NCBI GenBank assembly: GCA_002189035.1
Contig: NEEC01000253.1
Span: 1-26,707 of the forward strand
Reading direction: 5' to 3'
DNA length: 26,707 nt
Source: Utricularia gibba
Taxonomy: Eukaryota; Streptophyta; Magnoliopsida; Lamiales; Lentibulariaceae
Positions 20,484 through 26,707 of this stretch are shown in pieces (the first letter of the stretch is position 1; every line of letters begins with the position of its first letter). A program made the translations under genes and the position numbers. The notes beneath the pieces were generated by a model. The model saw only the letters and a list, made by a program, of their open reading frames with translations, did not search any database and was not told the origin of the DNA.

Positions 20484-21715
20484 GAACTTCGTTCTGACCA
20501 TAGGTTCGGTCTGACTCCTTTGCCACATCGGGTCCTACTCGACGAAAATCGTGATGCAGTTATTGAAGTTAGGATATCATGAGCACCCAAAATGGTTTTC
20601 TCAACCGCATGCTTTATATTTGATAAGGCACTCTCGTGGGGCAACGGTATCGAGCAGGAGGTCGAGTCGAGCTCGGCCAGAGTCATTTGTAGCCGGCAAA
20701 AAAATTGATGCATTTATTAACGTTGGTTTAATAGGCTGCCTACATTTTTCTCAAGGAAAAGCTTGTCGTTTCTGGCGGGTGATGTCTTTGAAACTTCGTT
20801 CTGACCAAGTTCGGTCTGACTCTTTGCCACATCGGGTCCTACTCGACGAAAATCGTGATGCAGTTATTGAAGTTAGGATTCATGAGCACCCAAAATGGTT
20901 TTCTCAACCGCATGCTTTATATTTGATAAGGCCTCTCGTGGGGCAACGGTATCGAGCAGGAGGTCGAGTCGAGCTCGGGCCATAGTCATTTGTAGCCGGC
21001 AAAAAACTTGATGCATTAATTAACGTTGGTTTTAATAGGCTGCCTACATGTTTTCTCAAGGAAAAGCTTGTCGTTTTGGGCGGGTGATGTCGTTGTGAAC
21101 TTCGTTCTGACCAAGGTTCGTCTGCACCTTTGCCAATCGGTCCTACTCGACGAAAATCGTGATGCAGTTATTGAAGTTAGGATTTCATGAGCACCCAAAA
21201 TGGTTTTCTCAACCGCATGCTTTATATTTGATAAGGTGCTCTCGTGGGGCAACGGTATCGAGTAGGAGGTCGAGTCGAGCTCGGGCCCATAGTCATTTGT
21301 AGCTCGGCAAAAAAACTTGATGCATTTATTAACGGTTGGTTTTAATAGGCTGCCTCAATGGTTTCTCAAGGAAAAGCTTGTCGTTTTTGGCGGGTGATGT
21401 CGTTGTGAACTTCGTTCTGACCCAAGTTCGGTCTGTCTCCTTTGCCAAATCTGGTCCTACTCGACGAAAATCGTGATGCAGTTATTGAAGTTAGGATTTC
21501 ATGAGCACCCAAAATGCTTTTGTCAATCGCATGCTTTGTAGTTGAGCGCTCTAGTGGGGCACGGTATCGGGCAAAAGGTCGAGTCGGGCTCGCTCCCAGA
21601 GTCATTTTTAGCCTGTCAAAAAAAGTGATGCATTTATTAACGTTGGGTTTTAATAGGCTGCCTACATGGTTTCTCAAGGAAAAGCTTGTCGTTTCTGGGC
21701 GGGTGATGTCTTTTG
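20484..21715 (+). repeat. Four-monomer block C-C-A-B
   Basis: Monomers start at 20484 (C; CACTCTCG, GAGCAGG, CCAGAG, with GGATATCAT creating a GATATC hexamer), 20791 (C; head altered to AAACTTCG, GGCCTCTCG, CTACATGTTTTCTC like pentamer slot 3), 21097 (A, damaged head TTCGTCTGCACC) and 21407 (B, about 5 bp lost at GTTGAGCGCTC near 21545). The order matches slots 2 to 5 of the pentamer and the block at 5-1254. Confidence 0.68.
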
Positions 21716-23267
21716 GAACTTCGTTCTGACCATAGGTTCGGTCTGACTCCTTTGCCACATCGGGTCCTACTCGACGAAAATCGTGATGCAGTTATTGAAG
21801 TTAGGATTTCATGAGCACCCAAAATGGTTTTCTCAACCGCATGCTTTATATTTGATAAGGTGCTCTCGTGGGGCAACGGTATCGAGTAGGAGGTCGAGTC
21901 GAGCTCGGGCCCATAGTCATTTGTAGCTCGGCAAAAAACTTGATGCATTTATTAACGTTGGTTTAATAGGCTGCCTCAATGGTTTTCTCAAGGAAAAGCT
22001 TGTCGTTTTTGGGCGGGTGATGTCGTTGTGAACTTCGTTCTGACCCAAGGTTCGGTCTGTCTCCTTTGCCAAATCGGTCCTACTCGACGAAAATCGTGAT
22101 GCAGTTATTGAAGTTAGGATTTCATGAGCACCCAAAATGGTTTTCTCAACCGCATGCTTTATATTTGATAAGGTGCTCTCGTGGGGCAACGGTATCGAGT
22201 AGGAGGTCGAGTCGAGCTCGGGCCCATAGTCATTTGTAGCTCGGCAAAAAACTTGATGCATTTATTAACGTTGGTTTTAATAGGCTGCCTCAATGGTTTT
22301 CTCAAGGAAAAGCTTGTCGTTTTTGGGCGGGTGATGTCGTTGTGAACTTCGTTCTGACCAAGGTTCGGTCTGTCTCCTTTGCGGTACTCGACGAAAATCG
22401 TGATGCAGTTATTGAAGTTAGGATTTCATGAGCACCCAAAATGCTTTTGTCAATCGCATGCTTTGTATTGAGGAGGCGCTCTAGTGGGGCACGGTATCGG
22501 GCAAAAGGTCGAGTCGGGCTCGCTCCCAGAGTCATTTTTAGCCTGTCAAAAAAAGTGATGCATTTATTAACGTTGGGTTTTAATAGGCTGCCTACATGGT
22601 TTCTCAAGGAAAAGCTTGTCGTTTCTGGGCGGTGATGTCTTTTGGAACTTCGTTCTGACCATAGGTTCGGTCTGACTCCTTTGCCACATCGGGTCCTACT
22701 CGACGAAAATCGTGATGCAGTTATTGAAGTTAGGATTTCATGAGCACCCAAAATGGTTTTCTCAACCGCATGCTTTATATTTGATAAGGTGCTCTCGTGG
22801 GGCAACGGTATCGAGTAGGAGGTCGAGTCGAGCTCGGGCCCATAGTCATTTGTAGCTCGGCAAAAAACTTGATGCATTTATTAACGGTTGGTTTTAATAG
22901 GCTGCCTCAATGGTTTTCTCAAGGAAAAGCTTGTCGTTTTTGGGCGGGTGATGTCGTTGTGAACTTCGTTCTGACCCAAGGTTCGGTCTGTCTCCTTTGC
23001 CAAATCGGTCCTACTCGACGAAAATCGTGATGCAGTTATTGAAGTTAGGATTCATGAGCACCAAAATGGTTTTCTCAACCGCATGCTTTATATTTGATAA
23101 GGCACTCTCGTGGGGCAACGGTATCGAGCAGGAGGTCGAGTCGAGCTCGGCCCAGAGTCATTTGTAGCCCGGCAAAAAAATTGATGCATTTATTAACGTT
23201 GGGTTATTAGGCTGCCTACATGTTTCTCAAGGAAAAGCTTGTCGTTTCTGGCGGGTGATGTCTTTTG
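21716..23267 (+). repeat. Irregular block A, A-chimera, B, A, C-chimera
   Basis: Monomers start at 21716 (A), 22030 (B head with A body), 22344 (B, 301 bp, head damaged at GCGGTACTCG near 22382), 22645 (A) and 22961 (B head with C body). A-B alternation breaks here: two A-bodied monomers stand in tandem, and one A is followed by a C body. Both oddities are explained by chimeric monomers whose type switches inside the invariant core. Confidence 0.75.
22030..22343 (+). repeat. Chimeric monomer: B head, A body
   Basis: The first 50 or so bases carry the B states CCCAAGG, TCTGTCTCC and CCAAATCGG. From about base 105 on, the monomer is fully A: ATGGTTTTCTCAACC, TGCTCTCG, GAGTAGG, GGGCCCATAG, CCTCAATGG, GTCGTTGT. 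The switch therefore lies in or next to the invariant core. A crossover between misaligned A and B copies would give exactly this product; gene conversion is an alternative. Confidence 0.75.
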
Positions 23268-24795
23268 GAACTTCGTTCTGACCATAGGTTCGGTCTGACT
23301 CCTTTGCCACATCGGGTCCTACTCGACGAAAATCGTGATGCAGTTATTGAAGTTAGGATTCATGAGCACCCAAAATGGTTTTCTCAACCGCATGCTTTAT
23401 ATTTGATAAGGCACTCTCGTGGGGCAACGGTATCGAGCAGGAGGTCGAGTCGAGCTCGGGCCAGAGTCATTTGTAGCCCGGCAAAAAAATTGATGCATTT
23501 ATTAACGTTGGTTTATAGGCTGCCTCATAGTTTCTCAAGGAAAAGCTTGTCGTTTTTGGGCGGGTGATGTCGTTTGGAACTTCGTTCTGACCATAGTTCG
23601 GTCTGACTCCTTTGCCACATCGGGTCCTACTCGACGAAAATCGTGATGCAGTTATTGAAGTTAGGATTCATGAGCACCCAAAATGGTTTTCTCAACCGCA
23701 TGCTTTATATTTGATAAGGTGCTCTCGTGGGGCAACGGTATCGAGCAGGAGGTCGAGTCGAGCTCGGGCCCATAGTCATTTGTAGCCGGCAAAAAACTTG
23801 ATGCATTTATTAACGTTGGTTTTAATAGGCTGCCTAATGGTTTTCTCAAGGAAAAGCTTGTCGTTTCTGGGCGGGTGATGTCTTTTGGAACTTCGTTCTG
23901 ACCATAGTTCGGTCTGACTCCTTTGCCACATCGGGTCCTACTCGACGAAAATCGTGATGCAGTTATTGAAGTTAGGATTCATGAGCACCCAAAATGGTTT
24001 TCTCAACCGCATGCTTTATATTTGATAAGGCTCTCTGTGGGGCAACGGTATCGAGCAGGAGGTCGAGTCGAGCTCGGGCCATAGTCATTTGTAGCTCGGC
24101 AAAAAACTTGATGCATTTATTAACGTTGGGTTTTAATAGGCTGCCTACATGTTTTCTCAAGGAAAAGCTTGTCGTTTTTGGGCGGGTGATGTCTTTGGAA
24201 CTTCGTTCTGACCAAGGTTCGGTCTGACTCCTTTGCCACATCGGTCCTACTCGACGAAAATCGTGATGCAGTTATTGAAGTTAGGATTTCATGAGCACCC
24301 AAAATGGTTTTCTCAACGCATGCTTTATTTTGATAAGGTGCTCTCGTGGGGCAACGGTATCGAGTAGGAGGTCGTCGAGCTCGGGCCATAGTCATTTGTA
24401 GCTCGGCAAAAAACTTGATGCATTTATTAACGTTGGTTTTAATAGGCTGCCTCAATGGTTTTCTCAAGGAAAAGCTTGTCGTTTTTGGGCGGTGATGTCG
24501 TTGTGAACTTCGTTCTGACCCAAGGTTCGGTCTGTCCTCTTTGCCAAATCGGTCCTACTCGACGAAAATCGTGATGCAGTTATTGAAGTTAGGATTTCAT
24601 GAGCACCCAAAATGGTTTTGTATTGAGGAGGCGCTCTAGTGGGGCAACGGTATCGGGCAAAAGGTCGAGTCGAGCTCGCTCCCAGAGTCATTTTTAGCCG
24701 GCAAAAAATTGATGCATTTATTAACGTTGGTTTTAGGCTGCCTACATGGTTTCTCAAGGAAAAGCTTGTCGTTTCTGGGCGGGTGATGTCTTTTG
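23268..24795 (+). repeat. Five-monomer unit C-C-C-A-B', copy 5 (1528 bp)
   Basis: Monomers start at 23268, 23577, 23888, 24198 and 24505. Slot 1: CACTCTCG, GAGCAGG, CCAGAG, GTAGCCCGG. Slot 2: TGCTCTCG with GAGCAGG and CCCATAG, an A/C mixture. Slot 3: CTCTCTGTGG, GAGCAGG, CTACATGTTTTCTC. Slot 4: A. Slot 5 is a shortened B-like hybrid, described separately. C slots here differ from those of copies 1-4, so alignment to that unit rests mainly on slot order. Confidence 0.55.
24505..24795 (+). repeat. Shortened B-like hybrid monomer (291 bp)
   Basis: The head is B (CCCAAGG, CCAAATCGG). The middle reads ATGGTTTTGTATTGAGGAGG, joining an A-like start to a B-like end with about 20 bp missing near 24617. 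The rest has B states CTCTAGTGGGG, TATCGGGCAAAAGG, CTCGCTCCCAGAG and TTTTTAGCC, but A or C states GGCAACGG, GTCGAGCTCG and ATTGATG. It is either a recombinant or an intermediate between C and B. Confidence 0.7.
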
Positions 24796-26325
24796 GAACT
24801 TCGTTCTGACCATAGGTTCGGTCTGACTCCTTTGCCACATCGGGTCCTACTCGACGAAAATCGTGATGCAGTTATTGAAGTTAGGATTCATGAGCACCAA
24901 AATGGTTTTCTCAACCGCATGCTTTATATTTGATAAGGCACTCTCGTGGGGCAACGGTATCGAGCAGGAGGTCGAGTCGAGCTCGGGCCCAGAGTCATTT
25001 GTAGCCCGGCAAAAAAATTGATGCATTTATTAACGTTGGTTTATAGGCTGCCTACATGTTTCTCAAGGAAAAGCTTGTCGTTTTTGGGCGGGTGATGTCG
25101 TTTGGAACTTCGTTCTGACCAAGGTTCGGTCTGACTCCTTTGCCACATCGGGTCCTACTCGACGAAAATCGTGATGCAGTTATTGAAGTTAGGATTCATG
25201 AGCACCCAAAATGGTTTTCTCAACCGCATGCTTTATATTTGATAGGCGCTCTCGTGGGGCAACGGTATCGAGCAGGAGGTCGAGTCGAGCTCGGCCCATA
25301 GTCATTTGTAGCTCGGCAAAAAATTGATGCATTTATTAACGTTGGTTTTAATAGGCTGCCTACATGGTTTTCTCAAGGAAAAGCTTGTCGTTTCTGGGCG
25401 GGTGATGTTTTTGGAACTTCGTTCTGACCAAGGTTCGGTCTGACTCCTTTGCCACATCGGGTCCTACTCGACGAAAATCGTGATGCAGTTATTGAAGTTA
25501 GGATTCATGAGCACCCAAAATGGTTTTCTCAACCGCATGCTTTATATTTGATAAGGCTCTCGTGGGGCAACGGTATCGAGCAGGAGGTCGAGTCGAGCTC
25601 GGGCCAGAGTCATTTGTAGCTCGGCAAAAAATTGATGCATTTATTAACGTTGGGTTTTAATAGGCTGCCTACATGTTTCTCAAGGAAAAGCTTGTCGTTT
25701 TGGGCGGTGATGTTTTGGAACTTCGTTCTGACCAAGGTTCGTCTGACTCCTTTGCCAATCGGGTCCTACTCGACGAAAATCGTGATGCAGTTATTGAAGT
25801 TAGGATTTCATGAGCACCCAAAATGGTTTTCTCAACCGCATGCTTTATATTTGATAAGGTGCTCTCGTGGGGCAACGGTATCGAGTAGGAGGTCGAGTCG
25901 AGCTCGGGCCCATAGTCATTTGTAGCTCGGCAAAAAACTTGATGCATTTATTAACGTTGGTTTTAATAGGCTGCCTCATGGTTTTCTCAAGGAAAAGCTT
26001 GTCGTTTTTGGCGGGTGATGTCGTTGTGAACTTCGTTCTGACCCAAGGTTCGGTCTGTCTCCTTTGGGTCCTACTCGACGAAAATCGTGATGCAGTTATT
26101 GAAGTTAGGATTTCATGAGCACCAAAATGGTTTTTCAACCGCATGCTTTATATTTGATAAGGCGCTCTCGTGGGGCACGGTATCGGGCAGGTCGAGTCGA
26201 GCTCGGCCCAGAGTCATTTTTAGCCGGCAAAAAATTGATGCATTTATTAACGTTGGGTTTTAATAGGCTGCCTACATGGTTTCTCAAGGAAAAGCTTGTC
26301 GTTTCTGGGCGGGTGATGTCTTTTG
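24796..26325 (+). repeat. Five-monomer unit C-C-C-A-B', copy 6 (1530 bp)
   Basis: Monomers start at 24796, 25105, 25414, 25718 and 26028. Slot 1: CACTCTCG, GAGCAGG, CCCAGAG, GTAGCCCGG. Slot 2: GATAGGCGCTCTCG, GAGCAGG, CTACATGGTTTTCTC. Slot 3: GGCTCTCG, GAGCAGG, GCCAGAG, with a shortened GATGTTTTGG exit. Slot 4: A. Slot 5 (298 bp) mixes B (GGGGCACGG, TATCGGGCA, TTTTTAGCC) with A/C states (TTTATATTTGATAAGG, GTCGAGCTCGG) and has lost about 7 bp in its head (CCTTTGGGTCC). Confidence 0.55.
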
Positions 26326-26639
26326 GAACTTCGTTCTGACCATAGGTTCGGTCTGACTCCTTTGCCACATCGGGTCCTACTCGACGAAAATCGTGATGCA
26401 GTTATTGAAGTTAGGATTTCATGAGCACCCAAAATGGTTTTCTCAACCGCATGCTTTATATTTGATAAGGCTCTCTCGTGGGGCAACGGTATCGAGTAGG
26501 AGTCGAGTCGAGCTCGGGCCCATAGTCATTTGTAGCTCGGCAAAAAACTTGATGCATTTATTAACGGTTGGTTTTAATAGGCTGCCTAATGGTTTTCTCA
26601 AGGAAAAGCTTGTCGTTTTTGGGCGGGTGATGTCGTTGT
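26326..26639 (+). repeat. A-like monomer
   Basis: CCATAGG head, GAGTAGG, GGGCCCATAG, CGGTTGG, TTTTTGGG and GTCGTTGT are type A, but the middle reads GGCTCTCTCG and one G is lost in GGAGTCGAG. Confidence 0.75.
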
Positions 26640-26707
26640 GAACTTCGTTCTGACCCAAGGTTCGGTCTGTCTCCTTTGCCAAATCGGTCCTACTCGACGA
26701 AAATCGT
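26640..26707 (+). repeat. Partial monomer at the right edge (B-type head)
   Basis: The 68 bases carry CCCAAGG, TCTGTCTCC and CCAAATCGG, then enter the invariant core, so the array continues beyond the window. The head is B-like, but chimeras elsewhere show that head type does not fix body type. Confidence 0.75.

Larger units (their letters stand above)
1..26707 (+). repeat. Satellite DNA array, ~310 bp monomer, 86 complete head-to-tail copies
   Basis: The motif GAACTTCGTTCTGACC, with minor variants, recurs 87 times on the plus strand from 5 to 26640, giving 86 complete monomers averaging 309.7 bp (range 280-317). All copies share orientation and no foreign sequence separates them. Each monomer also carries an AAGCTT (HindIII) hexamer inside AAAAGCTTGTCG, a GCATGC and an ATGCAT. 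GC content is about 47%. The array begins and ends inside a monomer, so it extends beyond the window. Length differences come mostly from one-base changes in short homopolymers plus a few deletions of 3 to about 20 bp. Arrays of this kind are known from centromeric, pericentromeric and subtelomeric heterochromatin of eukaryotes. I do not recognise the family. The satellite call is certain; chromosomal position and host are not. Confidence 0.98.

Noticed and set aside
22302-22877. Open frame of 191 codons on the minus strand, and many shorter frames of 60-150 codons on both strands
   Set aside because: They recur at the repeat period, lie in several frames of the same sequence, break at each one-base length change, and show no ribosome-binding, splice or protein-family signal. 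A period near 312 (divisible by three) explains the long open stretch.
1-26707. CRISPR-like regular repeats
   Set aside because: The whole ~310 bp period is repetitive. There are no short repeats with unique spacers.
1-26707. Transposon or LTR insertion, telomeric repeats, or an inverted segment
   Set aside because: Monomer starts follow each other at 280-317 bp across the full window in one orientation, leaving no room for an insertion; no TTTAGGG or TTAGGG arrays were seen.

Overview
The whole window is one uninterrupted tandem array of a satellite DNA with a monomer of about 310 bp. Taking GAACTT of the motif GAACTTCGTTCTGACC as the arbitrary monomer start, I located 87 successive starts, from position 5 to position 26640. 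All are on the plus strand and head to tail. The 86 complete monomers average 309.7 bp (26635/86) and range from 280 to 317 bp. The array runs off both window edges. I see no gene, RNA gene, transposon, inverted unit or unique sequence. Open frames on both strands are by-products of a period close to a multiple of three (312 = 3 x 104).

The window suggests a eukaryotic nuclear genome, specifically centromeric, pericentromeric or subtelomeric heterochromatin. A plant is my best guess, because 150-180 and 300-360 bp monomers are common among plant satellites, but I do not recognise the family and an animal is not excluded. GC content is about 47% (hand count of 300 bases).

The repeat is hierarchical. 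(1) Each monomer is itself an old, diverged tandem duplication of a unit of about 157 bp: its halves match 44/60 in the core and about 52% overall without gaps. (2) Monomers fall into three main types, A, B and C, told apart by a dozen diagnostic sites. (3) A and B form a higher-order dimer of about 626 bp, and every clear B directly follows an A-bodied monomer. (4) C-type monomers are arranged in a five-monomer unit, C-C-C-A-B, of about 1.5 kb. It occurs six times, always as tandem pairs, at 5615-8702, 11500-14545 and 23268-26325.

Layout: 5-1254 C-C-A-B; 1255 C; 1566 (AB)2; 2814 C; 3127 (AB)4; 5615 two pentamers; 8703 C; 9014 (AB)4; 11500 two pentamers, the first carrying many short deletions; 14546 C; 14854 (AB)9; 20484 C-C-A-B; 21716 irregular and chimeric monomers; 23268 two pentamers with hybrid B slots; 26326 A-like monomer, then a partial monomer at the edge.

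The most interesting content is this nested architecture and the clues it gives to how the array grew: repeated copying of the AB dimer, block duplication of the pentamer pair, and chimeras that switch type across an invariant core. I found no protein-based or RNA-based system here. Type calls were made by eye from diagnostic sites and should be confirmed by alignment.
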